This document shows, piece by piece, positions 8,882-17,769 of a stretch of 64,000 nt of DNA. Position numbers and translations under genes: made by a program. This stretch comes from Paraburkholderia sartisoli. Its GTDB lineage: Bacteria; Pseudomonadota; Gammaproteobacteria; Burkholderiales; Burkholderiaceae. Where the stretch lies: positions 1,240,001-1,304,000 of the forward strand of contig NZ_FNRQ01000001.1 of NCBI RefSeq assembly GCF_900107685.1, read 5' to 3'. The notes under the pieces were generated by a model. It made no database searches. It was not told where the DNA came from and worked only from the letters and a program-made list of their open reading frames with translations. Every line of letters begins with the position of its first letter. The stretch's first letter is position 1.

Positions 8882-9814
8882 ATGAGCGTCAAAGTGTTCG
8901 ATACGAAGGAAGTCCAGGACCTGCTGAAGGCGGCTGCTAACGTGGGTAGCCAGGACGGCAATGCTCGCGCCAGGCAGATTGTCCATCGCCTGCTGGGCGA
9001 CCTGTTCAAGGCCATCGACGACCTTGACATGACGCCTGACGAAATCTGGGCGGGCGTTCACTATTTCAACAAGCTCGGCCAGGACGGCGAAGCTGCGCTG
9101 CTTGCCGCGGGCCTCGGTCTCGAGAAGTATCTCGACATTCGTATGGATGCGGCGGACAGGGAAGCCGACATCGGCGGCACGCCGCGCACCATCGAAGGTC
9201 CGCTGTATGTTGCCGGCGCGTCCGTGCGCGAGGGCGTATCGAAGATTGATATCAATCCGGACGAGGACGCCGGTCCGCTGGTGATCCGCGGCACGGTAAC
9301 CGGTCCTGACGGCAAGCCCGTTGCAGGGGCGGTGATCGAATGCTGGCACGCGAACTCGAAAGGCTTCTATTCGCACTTCGACCCGACCGGCGCGCAGAGC
9401 GCGTTCAACCTGCGCGGAGCGGTCAGCACCGGTCCCGACGGCAAGTACGCGTTCCATACGCTCATGCCGGTCGGTTACGGCTGCCCGCCACAGGGCGCGA
9501 CCCAGCAACTGCTGAACGTGCTCGCCCGCCATGGCAACCGTCCGGCGCACGTGCATTTCTTCGTCACGTCCGGCAGGTACCGCAAGCTGACGACGCAAAT
9601 CAACATCGAGGGCGACCCGTTGATCTGGGACGACTTCGCCTACGCCACCCGCGAGGATCTGATTCCCCCCGTGGTCGAGAAGACCGGCGGCACCGCGCTG
9701 GGAATGAAGGCCGACACGTATAAGGAAATCGAGTTCAACGTCGAGTTGACTCCGCTGGTTCAGGGCAAGGATAACCAGCTCGTTCATCGCCTGCGTGCAT
9801 CTGCTGCCGCCTGA
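8882..9814 (+). CDS. catA: catechol 1,2-dioxygenase
   Basis: Intradiol ring-cleaving non-haem Fe(III) dioxygenase converting catechol to cis,cis-muconate. The product is 310 aa, normal for the family. An N-terminal helical dimerisation domain precedes the catalytic beta-domain. The four iron ligands are visible: Tyr in GPLYVAGA, Tyr in MPVGYGCPP, and both His in RPAHVHFF. The conserved substrate segment ECWHANSKGFYSHFDP is present. The ATG at 8882 follows CAGGAGCAG. It is the first gene of the rightward catA-benABCD group; the 120-bp gap to benA has no obvious CatR site, so read-through from the catA promoter is plausible. Confidence 0.97.
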   Translation: MSVKVFDTKEVQDLLKAAANVGSQDGNARARQIVHRLLGDLFKAIDDLDMTPDEIWAGVHYFNKLGQDGEAALLAAGLGLEKYLDIRMDAADREADIGGTPRTIEGPLYVAGASVREGVSKIDINPDEDAGPLVIRGTVTGPDGKPVAGAVIECWHANSKGFYSHFDPTGAQSAFNLRGAVSTGPDGKYAFHTLMPVGYGCPPQGATQQLLNVLARHGNRPAHVHFFVTSGRYRKLTTQINIEGDPLIWDDFAYATREDLIPPVVEKTGGTALGMKADTYKEIEFNVELTPLVQGKDNQLVHRLRASAAA

Positions 9815-9934
9815 ACGCTAAACGCTAAACGCGGCCGCTACGTCGTACCCCTGCTGCCGCTCAATCCGTCGCAAGAATCTTTCGACACCGATGCGCGTGC
9901 TCCTTCACCACGAGCGCGCGTAAGGAGAGCACTC

Positions 9935-11293
9935 ATGTCTGCCATTATCGACAAAGCCTCGCAACTGGATGAACTGCTGCACACAGCCGTTCAGGACGAC
10001 AGGCAAAACGGTGTATTCCGTTGCCGCCGCGACATCTTCACGAACACTGATCTGTTCGAGCTCGAGATGAAGCACATCTTCGAGAGCAACTGGGTCTATC
10101 TCGCGCATGAAAGCCAGATCCCCAACAACAACGACTACTACACCACCTGGATTGGCCGTCAGCCCATCGTGGTCACGCGCGACAAAGGCGGCGAACTGCA
10201 CGCGGTCATCAACGCCTGCGCGCACAAGGGTGCAATGCTTTGCCGCAAAAAGCACGGCAACAAGGGCACCTTCACGTGTCCGTTCCACGGCTGGAGCTTC
10301 GCCAACACCGGCAAGCTCCTGAAAGTGAAGGACGTGAAGACCACGGAATACCCGGTGCAATTCAACACCAACGGCTCGCACGACCTGAAAAAAGTCGCCC
10401 GCTTCCAGAGCTATCGCGGCTTCCTGTTTGGAAGCCTCAATGCAGAGGTGATGCCGCTGGAAGACTACCTTGGCGAGACCAGAACCATCATCGACCAGAT
10501 CGTCGACCAGGCCGCGGACGGGCTGGAAGTGTTGCGCGGCAATTCCTCGTACATCTACGAGGGCAACTGGAAGATGCAGATGGAGAACGGCTGCGACGGC
10601 TACCACGTCAGCACCGTGCACTGGAACTACGCCGCGACGATGGACCGGCGCAACGTCGACGGCACCAGGGCCGTGGATGCGAACAGCTGGAGCAAGTCGG
10701 TAGCCGGTGTGTACGGGTTCGATCACGGCCACATCCTGCTGTGGACCCGGACGATGAATCCGGAAGTGCGGCCGGTCTATAAAAACCGCGACGAAATCAA
10801 GGCACGCGTGGGCGACGTGAAGGCGGACTTCATCGTCAACCAGACGCGCAATCTTTGCCTGTATCCGAACGTGTTCCTGATGGACCAGTTCAGCACGCAG
10901 ATTCGCGTCGTACGTCCGGTCAGCGTGGACAAGACCGAAGTCAGCATCTTCTGTTTCGCACCGAAGGGCGAGAGCGCCGCCGACCGCGCTACCCGCATCC
11001 GCCAGTACGAAGACTTCTTCAACGTCTCGGGCATGGGCACCGCGGACGACCTCGAAGAGTTTCGCGCCTGCCAGGTGGGCTACGCCGGCACCACTGCGTT
11101 GTGGAACGATCTCTCGCGCGGCGCACCGTTGTGGGTCGAAGGTCCCGACGCGAACGCGAAGAACATGGGCCTGAAGCCGCTCATCTCAGGCGAGCGTAGC
11201 GAAGACGAAGGCCTCTTTGTGTGTCAGCACGAATACTGGGTCCACCAGATGCGCGACGCACTCAAAAAGGAACAAGGGGAGGCCGTGGCATGA
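9935..11293 (+). CDS. benA: benzoate 1,2-dioxygenase, large (alpha) subunit
   Basis: Catalytic subunit of the three-component benzoate dioxygenase, which makes the cis-1,2-dihydrodiol carboxylate from benzoate. The product is 452 aa. The Rieske [2Fe-2S] motif is exact: Cys-x-His, 17 residues, Cys-x2-His (CAH ... CPFH, about residues 93-115). The mononuclear iron site has the bridging Asp and two His in [14 protein letters not shown] good ribosome binding site (AAGGAG) precedes the ATG. Its stop overlaps the benB start as ATGA, indicating translational coupling and equal stoichiometry. Toluate or anthranilate dioxygenase large subunits are the closest alternatives; the company of catA and benD favours benzoate. 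Confidence 0.95.
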   Translation: MSAIIDKASQLDELLHTAVQDDRQNGVFRCRRDIFTNTDLFELEMKHIFESNWVYLAHESQIPNNNDYYTTWIGRQPIVVTRDKGGELHAVINACAHKGAMLCRKKHGNKGTFTCPFHGWSFANTGKLLKVKDVKTTEYPVQFNTNGSHDLKKVARFQSYRGFLFGSLNAEVMPLEDYLGETRTIIDQIVDQAADGLEVLRGNSSYIYEGNWKMQMENGCDGYHVSTVHWNYAATMDRRNVDGTRAVDANSWSKSVAGVYGFDHGHILLWTRTMNPEVRPVYKNRDEIKARVGDVKADFIVNQTRNLCLYPNVFLMDQFSTQIRVVRPVSVDKTEVSIFCFAPKGESAADRATRIRQYEDFFNVSGMGTADDLEEFRACQVGYAGTTALWNDLSRGAPLWVEGPDANAKNMGLKPLISGERSEDEGLFVCQHEYWVHQMRDALKKEQGEAVA

Positions 11294-11778
11294 GCTTCGA
11301 TTACCAGAAAATCTGCGCGGTGCTGTTTCGCGAAGCGCGCCTGCTCGACGATCGTCAGTGGGACGAATGGCTCGCCTGTTATACCGGGGACGTCACCTAC
11401 TGGATGCCAGCGTGGGATGACGACGACCAGCTCGTCGACGACCACGAGAGTCAGATTTCGCTGATGTATTACCCGGACCGTGGCGGCCTGGAAGACCGGG
11501 TATTCCGCATCAAGACCGAACGAAGTGGTGCCTCGATGCCTGAACCGCGAACCAGTCACAACGTGACCAACGTGGAAGTACTGGCCGAGGGCGAGAACGA
11601 AGTGGACGTGCGCTACAACTTCAACACGCTCAGCCACCGGTACAAAACCACCCATCAATTTTTCGGCACGACGTTCGTGACCCTGCGAAAGGTCGACGAT
11701 GAACTGTTGATTTGCTACAAGCGAATCGTGCTGAAGGACGACTACATCCACCAGGTGCTCGACGTCTATCACGTTTGA
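11290..11778 (+). CDS. benB: benzoate 1,2-dioxygenase, small (beta) subunit
   Basis: Structural small subunit of the alpha3beta3 oxygenase, 162 aa, with the SnoaL-like/cystatin-type fold of ring-hydroxylating beta subunits. Typical segments are [38 protein letters not shown] and a C-terminal [19 protein letters not shown]. It has no cofactor motif, as expected. Its ATG overlaps the benA stop by one base pair set (ATGA). The next gene, benC, begins 39 bp after the stop and has its own strong ribosome binding site. Confidence 0.95.
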   Translation: MSFDYQKICAVLFREARLLDDRQWDEWLACYTGDVTYWMPAWDDDDQLVDDHESQISLMYYPDRGGLEDRVFRIKTERSGASMPEPRTSHNVTNVEVLAEGENEVDVRYNFNTLSHRYKTTHQFFGTTFVTLRKVDDELLICYKRIVLKDDYIHQVLDVYHV

Positions 11779-11817
11779 TGTCGGGTCTGGGTGGAAACGG
11801 GAAGTACAGGAGGCAAG

Positions 11818-12840
11818 ATGTCCAGCTACAACGTTGCACTGAATTTCGAAGACGGCGTGACCCGCTTTGTCACGTGCAAGACGGGCGAGAAGGTGCTCGA
11901 TGCCGCCTTTCGCGCAAGGATCAACCTGCCGATGGATTGCTCCGATGGCGTGTGCGGCACCTGCAAGTGCCGCGCCGAGAGCGGAAGCTACGACCTGGGC
12001 GACGATTACATCGACGATGCGCTGACTGAGGACGAGAAGGAAAGCGGTCTCGTGCTCACCTGCCAGATGGTGCCGGAAAGCGATTGCGTGATTGCGGTGC
12101 CGGCCTCTTCAACGGCATGCAAGACCGAACAGAGCCGGTTCACCGCGACCGTATCGAAGGTCGAACCGCGCAACGATGCGGCCGTCGTGCTCGAACTCGA
12201 TGTGGACGCAACGGCACCGGTGTTTTTGCCCGGTCAGTACGTGAACATCGATGTTCCGGGTAGCGGCCAGTATCGTTCGTATTCGTTCTCATCGGCACCG
12301 GGGCAATCAACAATCAGTTTTCTGATCAAGCGGATTCCCGGTGGCGTGATGAGCACATGGCTTGAGTCCGCGCAGCCTGGCAACAAGGTGGAGTTGACCG
12401 GGCCGCTCGGGAGCTTCTATCTGCGCGCCGTGGAGCGCCCGTTGCTGTTCCTCGCGGGCGGCACGGGTCTCGCACCGTTCCTGTCGATGCTGGAAGTGCT
12501 GGCGCGCGCCAATTCGCAGCAAAGGGCCCACCTCATTTATGGCGTAACGCGAGAGCTCGACCTGGTTCAGGTCGACGCAATCGAGGCATACGCGGCGAAG
12601 CTGCCCAATTTCACGTGCAGCACGGTTGTGGCGGACACGGATTCGACGCACCCCCGCAAAGGCTGGGTGACGCAGCACATGCCGGCCGAAGCGTTGAATG
12701 ACGGTGACGTCGACGTTTATCTCTGCGGTCCGCCGCCGATGGTTGATGCGGTGCGCAAGTACTTCGACGACAACGGCGTGAAGCCGAACGGCTTCCACTA
12801 CGAGAAATTCACGCCCAACGCAGCAGTGAGGACGGCATGA
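11818..12840 (+). CDS. benC: benzoate 1,2-dioxygenase electron transfer component
   Basis: NADH-dependent reductase passing electrons to BenAB, 340 aa. The N-terminal plant-type [2Fe-2S] ferredoxin domain has Cys-x5-Cys-x2-Cys plus a distal Cys (CSDGVCGTCKC ... LTCQM). It is followed by a FAD-binding barrel with RSYSFSSAPG and an NAD-binding domain (LLFLAGGTGLAPFLSML, CGPPPMVDAV). I chose the ATG at 11818 because AGGAGG stands 4 bases upstream and the product starts with the usual strand SSYNVALNFEDG; an in-frame ATG at 11791 gives an unsupported extension. The stop overlaps benD as ATGA. Confidence 0.95.
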   Translation: MSSYNVALNFEDGVTRFVTCKTGEKVLDAAFRARINLPMDCSDGVCGTCKCRAESGSYDLGDDYIDDALTEDEKESGLVLTCQMVPESDCVIAVPASSTACKTEQSRFTATVSKVEPRNDAAVVLELDVDATAPVFLPGQYVNIDVPGSGQYRSYSFSSAPGQSTISFLIKRIPGGVMSTWLESAQPGNKVELTGPLGSFYLRAVERPLLFLAGGTGLAPFLSMLEVLARANSQQRAHLIYGVTRELDLVQVDAIEAYAAKLPNFTCSTVVADTDSTHPRKGWVTQHMPAEALNDGDVDVYLCGPPPMVDAVRKYFDDNGVKPNGFHYEKFTPNAAVRTA

Positions 12841-13613
12841 ACACGCAACGATTTGCCGGCAAGGTCATGGTCGTCACGGGCGCTGCACAGGGCATTGGCC
12901 GGGCCGTGGCGCTGCGTGCCGCCGCCGAAGGAGGCAAGGTGCTGTTCGTTGATCGCGCCGACTTCGTCGCGGAAGTTGCCGCGGAAGCCGGCGACGCGGA
13001 CACGGCAGCGTTTGTGGCGGACCTCGAGACGTACGAAGGCGCGGCAGCGGCGCTGGCATTTGCCGTGCGCAGGTTTGGCGGCATCGACATCCTGGTCAAC
13101 GGCGTGGGTGGCGCGATTCGCATGCGTCCGTTCGCCGAGTTCGAACCCGCGCAGATCGACGCGGAAATCCGTCGTTCGCTCATGCCGACGTTGTACGCCT
13201 GCCATGCAGTTCTGCCGCACCTGCTTGAGCGCGGCGGCGGCACGATTGTCAACGTATCCTCGAATGCCACACGGGGTATCCGTCGCGTGCCCTACTCGGC
13301 GGCCAAGGGCGGGGTCAACGCGATCACGCAATCACTGGCGATGGAATACGCGGAGCACAACATCCGTGTGGTCGCCACCGCGCCGGGCGGAACCGACGCG
13401 CCTCCGCGACGCATCCCTCGCAACACCGCCGGCGACAGCGAGCAGGAAAAAGTCTGGATGAGCGATGCGGTGAAGCAGGTGACCGATTCGACCTTTTTCA
13501 AGCGCTACGGAAGCATTGACGAACAGGTCGCGCCGATTCTGTTCCTCGCTTCAGACGAGGCAGGCTATATCACGGGCACCGTGCTGCCTGTGGCCGGTGG
13601 TGACACAGGCTGA
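12837..13613 (+). CDS. benD: 1,6-dihydroxycyclohexa-2,4-diene-1-carboxylate dehydrogenase
   Basis: Short-chain dehydrogenase that oxidises and decarboxylates the benzoate cis-diol to catechol with NAD+. The product is 258 aa. The NAD motif TGAAQGIG lies at residues 15-22; NGVGG is the NNAG equivalent; the catalytic residues are Ser in VNVSSNATRG and Tyr-x3-Lys in YSAAKGG. It is translationally coupled to benC (ATGA overlap). It closes the benABCD set; its product feeds CatA encoded just upstream. No benzoate transporter gene is seen in the window. Confidence 0.95.
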   Translation: MNTQRFAGKVMVVTGAAQGIGRAVALRAAAEGGKVLFVDRADFVAEVAAEAGDADTAAFVADLETYEGAAAALAFAVRRFGGIDILVNGVGGAIRMRPFAEFEPAQIDAEIRRSLMPTLYACHAVLPHLLERGGGTIVNVSSNATRGIRRVPYSAAKGGVNAITQSLAMEYAEHNIRVVATAPGGTDAPPRRIPRNTAGDSEQEKVWMSDAVKQVTDSTFFKRYGSIDEQVAPILFLASDEAGYITGTVLPVAGGDTG

Positions 13614-13744
13614 TTTGCACATGCCCGGCTCGACTGGCTTGCAAGCGGGAGTGTGGATTTTTCTGCCCGTTCTGGAACAGGAGTAGCGCTTCGTCGATAT
13701 GACCGACTTGTGCGCCAGGACAGCACCGACGGTGAACAGGCCGA

Positions 13745-14188
13745 TCAGGCTGCCACCAGTTGCGCCGGGACCCAGCCGCGTTCGGTGTCATGGAAAACCA
13801 TCTTTTCGCCTTCTCGCCGGTCAAGATCGGCAGTGTGTTCAATCATCTCCTTGAGTTTCACATTGCCGTCGATGGTTTCGAGGTAGATCGCGCGAAGCAT
13901 GCGGTCCGCGGTTTTCGGGATCTTGCCGCGCTTTTCCCAAAGCGCGACTGTCTGCTCCGTGGTGCCAATCAGGTCGGCCAGACGGTGCTGTGACAGGTCG
14001 AGCTCCTTGCGCAGGAACCTGAATTCGGTGCCGGTGAGACGACCTTTCTGTGCGAGCGAGCGGCCGATCACCTTGTGCAGGCCGTCGACGTCCTGAATCG
14101 CCGTCGCCGTGCCGTGCGCTGTCTTGCGTTTGGTAACGCCGTTTTCGAGCCACACGTTACGCAGCCCGCTTTCCGTGTAGTGGTACAT
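13745..14188 (-). CDS. XRE-type helix-turn-helix antitoxin/regulator
   Basis: 147 aa. A DNA-binding HTH of the XRE type is clear at about residues 55-87 (FRFLRKELDLSQHRLADLIG...QTVALWEKRG). The C-terminus (MVFHDTERGWVPAQLVAA) resembles small antitoxin-like regulators. The ATG follows TTTTTTGAGGCACATCC, a fair ribosome binding site. It lies 9 bp downstream of a DUF4258 (RelE/ParE-like) gene on the same strand, giving the toxin-first order known from HigBA and MqsRA type modules. The role as antitoxin and autorepressor is inferred from that pairing. Confidence 0.75.
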   Translation of the reverse strand: MYHYTESGLRNVWLENGVTKRKTAHGTATAIQDVDGLHKVIGRSLAQKGRLTGTEFRFLRKELDLSQHRLADLIGTTEQTVALWEKRGKIPKTADRMLRAIYLETIDGNVKLKEMIEHTADLDRREGEKMVFHDTERGWVPAQLVAA

Positions 14189-14197
14189 GGATGTGCC

Positions 14198-14512
14198 TCA
14201 AAAAACAGTGATGACGACGGCCCAATCGCCGTCCTCCGTGCGCTCGATGGACGCGGCTACGCGCACCTCGTCGCCAGCGTTGCGACGCGTGAGCGTGCAT
14301 TGCCAGTTGCCTTGCAAATTCGTGTGCGACGGTTCCGACACCCGTCCGTTGCGCAGGCAGTCCAATACCTGCGCCAGCGTGATTCTTCGCTCACGCATCC
14401 GTTTCTTCGCGTGCGGCGTGATGAACACGCGGCCCGAATCCTTTGCAGTGTCGCTGATCAGGCGGCGCAGGTTGGAATCGTTTAGACGAAACGGAATGGG
14501 TTCGGGCGGCAT
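14198..14512 (-). CDS. DUF4258 protein, probable type II toxin (RelE/ParE-like)
   Basis: 104 aa from the ATG at 14512. The DUF4258 signature is present: ITPHAKKRMRERRITLAQVLD followed by a short strand and Arg-rich segment (LTRRNAGDEVRVAASIE), ending in DWAVVITVF. Related proteins act as ribonuclease toxins or structural relatives of RelE; toxicity here is inference. The start codon lies inside a palindrome (14510-14534), and a -10-like TAATAAT sits only a few bases upstream, so the mRNA may be leaderless. The frame stays open upstream to 14659 but that extension looks non-coding. Confidence 0.7.
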   Translation of the reverse strand: MPPEPIPFRLNDSNLRRLISDTAKDSGRVFITPHAKKRMRERRITLAQVLDCLRNGRVSEPSHTNLQGNWQCTLTRRNAGDEVRVAASIERTEDGDWAVVITVF

Positions 14513-14534
14513 ACCTATAATTATTAGGGGTATG
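14510..14534. promoter_or_regulatory. Imperfect palindrome over the toxin start codon (probable TA operator)
   Basis: Arms CATACC (14510-14515) and GGTATG (14529-14534) flank an AT-rich core with -10-like sequences. On the minus strand a TTGCTT at 14548-14543 lies about 16-17 bp before TAATAAT, a workable promoter. Autorepression by the HTH protein is inferred. Confidence 0.5.
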
Positions 14535-14671
14535 CGACGGAAAAGCAAGCGGAACTGCTGGATGTGGAGGGGCTTCTTCGGCCACACCTGCTCAGGCGGC
14601 CAGGCGTTTCGAGTCCCGCCGTGGCCAGCCCCGATCCAGCGGCAATCCATGCCGGGCACGCCTCACATCAT

Positions 14672-16393
14672 TCAAGACCCCACGCAGACAAAGCTGCTCG
14701 CCAGATTCACATTCCCCTTGCCGCCATAGCGCGGAAACATCGGATACCGGCACAGCGGCCGCGAACGTCCGTTAGTCGCCGCGGCGATGTCGGTCGCGGT
14801 CAGCGTCTCCGGGGCGACGTCGTGCGTCACCCAGTTGTCGAGCGCGCCGAGCAGATCCGTCGATGGAATGAACGCGCCGCTGCCGTGCTGGAAGCCCGGC
14901 ACCATGTAAAGCCGCATGAACGAATCGACCGTGCCGGAGCCAAAGCGGTCCACGAGCGCGTCGTGATACGCGATCGTCTGGTTCGGGCTGATGACTTCGT
15001 CAGCGAGCCCCTGCAATGTGATCAGCTTGCCGCCGCGTGCGATATAGCGGCTCAGGTCGGGGTTCATCGCACCGATCGTCCGCGAGAGCGCCACGACCTG
15101 CCGCTGATATCGGCCTGGATGCAGCACGTCGAACTTCAGCGAATCGAAGGCCGGGTCGCGCGCGATGAAGTACCGGGCGTAGCCGTCGCCCTGTGAAAAC
15201 AGATACCCGTTTGCGACGATCGTGGGGGGCGTGCCGTGGGCGTCGTCGTGCGCAAGACCGAGCATGCCGGTGAAGAGCGTGCCCTGAAACACGTTGTAGC
15301 CGCGATAGCGGTGTACGTTCCATGCGAGCGGCCAGGGCAGCGACAGCCCGTCGCGCAGCACGTCGAGTGTCGCGAGCTGGGCGCCCGACAGGCAACTGTC
15401 GTTCGCGATGCCGGCTTTGCCTGGCGGACACCGCAACGAATCGATCACGTCCGCCTCGTGCTTCCGACATGCGCCGACGTCGCTCACGATGCCGTCCGCC
15501 GCGCCGTCGAGCCGGTCGCACACTTCAAGCGTGCGCTGGTAGACGCGTTCGAGCAGCGGCGGCGGCACGAAACCGCCTGGCGTCGCGTACTCGGTCTGGC
15601 CGACTTTCACGCCGAGCAGACGCACGCCGGAAAAATTCAGCGCGGGCGAGTTGGCGATCACGCCGTCGTAGTCGTCGGGGAAGCGCTGCATGACGGTGTA
15701 GCCTTCGCGTCCACCCGTCGAGCCGCCGGCGAAGTACGTGTGCTCGGGCGGCCGGCCGTAGGCGTGCTCGATCAGCGCGAGCGCGACGTCGTGTGTCTTC
15801 TTCAGATGCGCGTAGCCGAAGTTCACCACGGCTTCATCGTCGAGGCCGAACACCGCGAGGGCCGAATTGCCGACGTGACCGGAATCGTCGCCGAACGTCG
15901 CGTAGCCCTGCGCGAGCGGCGCGCGGTTCGGCCAGAACGGCATCACACCCGTGCCGCTCACCACGACGCCGTTATAGCCTCCGCCGCCCACCTGCAACGC
16001 ACGGCCGTTCCAGCGGCGCGGCAGGTTCACGTCGAAGCGGATGCCGGGCGTGCCGGGCTTCAGTGGCTTGATGCTGCCCGTGATCCGGCAGTAGTCGCCG
16101 TTCTGGTTGTTGCGGGCGGTCGCGGCGATCATCTCCGCGGTGTCGATCCGCGCGCCGCCAGTGGGCAGGCCGATGATCCCTGGCGGCAGCGTGAATCCGG
16201 CGAACTGCGTGCATTGCGTCGCGAGCGTCGGCCCGGTTGCCGCCACCGCCGCGCCCGCACTGACAACGTCCGCGGCCAGCAGCAACACGGGCCAAACGCG
16301 CACATGCAACGGCACCCGCAACGCCACGAGCACGGACACGCACAAAGAGACAAAGGCGCGCGGGGCGCCGGACGAACCGGCCCGCGCGCTCAT
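14672..16393 (-). CDS. Tannase/feruloyl esterase family protein
   Basis: Predicted secreted or periplasmic alpha/beta-hydrolase, 573 aa, acting on phenolic esters in characterised relatives. A hydrophobic N-terminal segment (VWPVLLLAADVVSAGAAVAAT) follows a short basic stretch and looks like a signal peptide. Catalytic elements: the nucleophile Ser in GGSTGGREG, an acid region around GLADEVISPNQT, and His in FQHGSGAF. Paired Cys flank the active site as usual in tannases (CDRLDGAADGIVSDVGAC, SFVCVGS at the end). It is downstream of and translationally coupled to an OpgC-like gene (ATGA-type overlap at 16390-16393), a pairing that hints at a joint envelope role. Confidence 0.85.
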   Translation of the reverse strand: MSARAGSSGAPRAFVSLCVSVLVALRVPLHVRVWPVLLLAADVVSAGAAVAATGPTLATQCTQFAGFTLPPGIIGLPTGGARIDTAEMIAATARNNQNGDYCRITGSIKPLKPGTPGIRFDVNLPRRWNGRALQVGGGGYNGVVVSGTGVMPFWPNRAPLAQGYATFGDDSGHVGNSALAVFGLDDEAVVNFGYAHLKKTHDVALALIEHAYGRPPEHTYFAGGSTGGREGYTVMQRFPDDYDGVIANSPALNFSGVRLLGVKVGQTEYATPGGFVPPPLLERVYQRTLEVCDRLDGAADGIVSDVGACRKHEADVIDSLRCPPGKAGIANDSCLSGAQLATLDVLRDGLSLPWPLAWNVHRYRGYNVFQGTLFTGMLGLAHDDAHGTPPTIVANGYLFSQGDGYARYFIARDPAFDSLKFDVLHPGRYQRQVVALSRTIGAMNPDLSRYIARGGKLITLQGLADEVISPNQTIAYHDALVDRFGSGTVDSFMRLYMVPGFQHGSGAFIPSTDLLGALDNWVTHDVAPETLTATDIAAATNGRSRPLCRYPMFPRYGGKGNVNLASSFVCVGS

Positions 16394-17496
16394 CCGCAGC
16401 CGGCGCTATTGACGGCCGTGCGCGCCTGCAGGCCTTTCCACTCGCTCCAGCCGCGCGCGATCGCGAGCACCGCCGTGATCGCGACGAGATCGCCGGTGAG
16501 CGCCGCCACGGTGTGCGCGAAGCCGGGCAGGCCGCGCGGCGTCGCGGTGTCGACGATGAGCGAGACCAGCGTGCCCGTGACGAAACACACGAGCCCGGTG
16601 CGCCCGACGGTCACCACGGCGGGCAGCCGCCGTGCAAGGCGCGCGATGCTGCCGGTATGCACGAAACGCGCGGCAAGCCACGCGATGACCAGAAAATTGA
16701 TCACACGATCCATCGAGAGGTTCTGTTTAAGATGACCCGGCAACGCCTGCGTCAGGATGAAAAGCCTGACCACGGCGAACGCGAGCACGGCGGCGACGGC
16801 AATCCGCGTCAGCCAGCGCGCGGTATCCGACGTATGAAAGCGCTCGCCGACTGGCCGCAGGCGACACAGGATACCGAGTACGAACATCAGTTGCCATGCA
16901 AACGGATTGAAAGCCCAATTGCCGACGTCGTCAATGCTGAAAAGCGAGGCTAGCGGGCGCGCGAGCGCCCAGATAGCGAGGCTCACCGTCATCGCGAGCA
17001 GCCCCGAGCGGCGCGCGAGCGGCACCGCGAACGGCACCCACAGCGCGAAGATCACATACATCGGCAACACGCTCGACAGATACGGCTGATGCCTGAGCAC
17101 CGCGATATCGAACGCCGCGCGCAGCGGTGCGCTGGAAAACGGCAGCCAGCCGGACAGCTCGACCATCGGCTGGTTCAGATGAAAGAGCGCGAGCGCGGCG
17201 CCCGAGACGAGCGTCAGCAGCGCGGTGAGCAGATACGCACGATAGATTTCCCAGCTGCGCCTGAAAAAGCGCTTCTGGGCGGCGCCCGGACCACGACGGT
17301 CGTGTACGGCCATATAAGCCGCCGCCGATGCATAGCCGCCGAGAAACACGAACACTTCCGCCGAATCGCACAGCGCGTATGCGTGCAGCATCAGATGCGA
17401 CAGCACGCTGCCGGGAATATGGTCCAGCACGATGACGATCAGCACGATCCCGCGGAAAAAATCCACTTCGATCGAGCGGCCTTGATGCGAGTTCAT
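16390..17496 (-). CDS. OpgC-domain membrane acyltransferase-like protein
   Basis: Polytopic inner-membrane protein, 368 aa, with about ten hydrophobic segments. The N-terminus has the OpgC/acyltransferase signature RSIEVDFFRGIVLIVIVLDHIPGS, with the conserved Asp-x-x-Arg and Asp-His. OpgC in relatives succinylates osmoregulated periplasmic glucans; many Burkholderia paralogues have unknown targets. The ATG at 17496 is the first in frame and gives a normal N-terminus. The stop overlaps the start of the tannase-family gene. There is no opgGH nearby, so a glucan substrate is not supported by context. Confidence 0.8.
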   Translation of the reverse strand: MNSHQGRSIEVDFFRGIVLIVIVLDHIPGSVLSHLMLHAYALCDSAEVFVFLGGYASAAAYMAVHDRRGPGAAQKRFFRRSWEIYRAYLLTALLTLVSGAALALFHLNQPMVELSGWLPFSSAPLRAAFDIAVLRHQPYLSSVLPMYVIFALWVPFAVPLARRSGLLAMTVSLAIWALARPLASLFSIDDVGNWAFNPFAWQLMFVLGILCRLRPVGERFHTSDTARWLTRIAVAAVLAFAVVRLFILTQALPGHLKQNLSMDRVINFLVIAWLAARFVHTGSIARLARRLPAVVTVGRTGLVCFVTGTLVSLIVDTATPRGLPGFAHTVAALTGDLVAITAVLAIARGWSEWKGLQARTAVNSAGCG

Positions 17497-17519
17497 GGAT
17501 ATTCCCGCGTACGATGTGA

Positions 17520-17609
17520 GTCTGTCGACCAGAGTTCGCGCAAAGCTCTTACTCTGGTCCCATGCAAGTTATCGCGGTCGACCAGAGCACGTTATTGAAG
17601 TCGACAGAC
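17520..17609. repeat. Nested inverted and direct repeats upstream of the OpgC gene
   Basis: GTCTGTCGAC (17520-17529) and GTCGACAGAC (17600-17609) are exact inverted copies 90 bp apart end to end. Inside, GACCAGAG occurs at 17527-17534 and 17580-17587, with its reverse complement CTCTGGTC at 17552-17559. The set lies between the OpgC gene start and the HiPIP gene and may form alternative hairpins or a regulator-binding array. Confidence 0.6.
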
Positions 17610-17769
17610 ACACAAGTGGATCGTTCCGCGTAAACGCGAAGGGTGTCAATCGAATTCGCGTGAGACCAGCGCGTTGCGAGGCAACTGAAATAACGCTGTC
17701 GGCGCACGGTAATCCAGGTCGCGAAACACAGCGGCTTTCAACAAGACTCCCCACCATCCGGATCCGGTC

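Noticed and set aside
9813..9832. Short AACGCTA repeats between catA and benA as regulator sites
   Set aside because: They do not resemble the ATAC-N7-GTAT consensus and look like simple local duplication.
15236..16735. 499-codon open frame on the plus strand
   Set aside because: Antisense to the tannase-family and OpgC-like genes; no motif or ribosome binding site.
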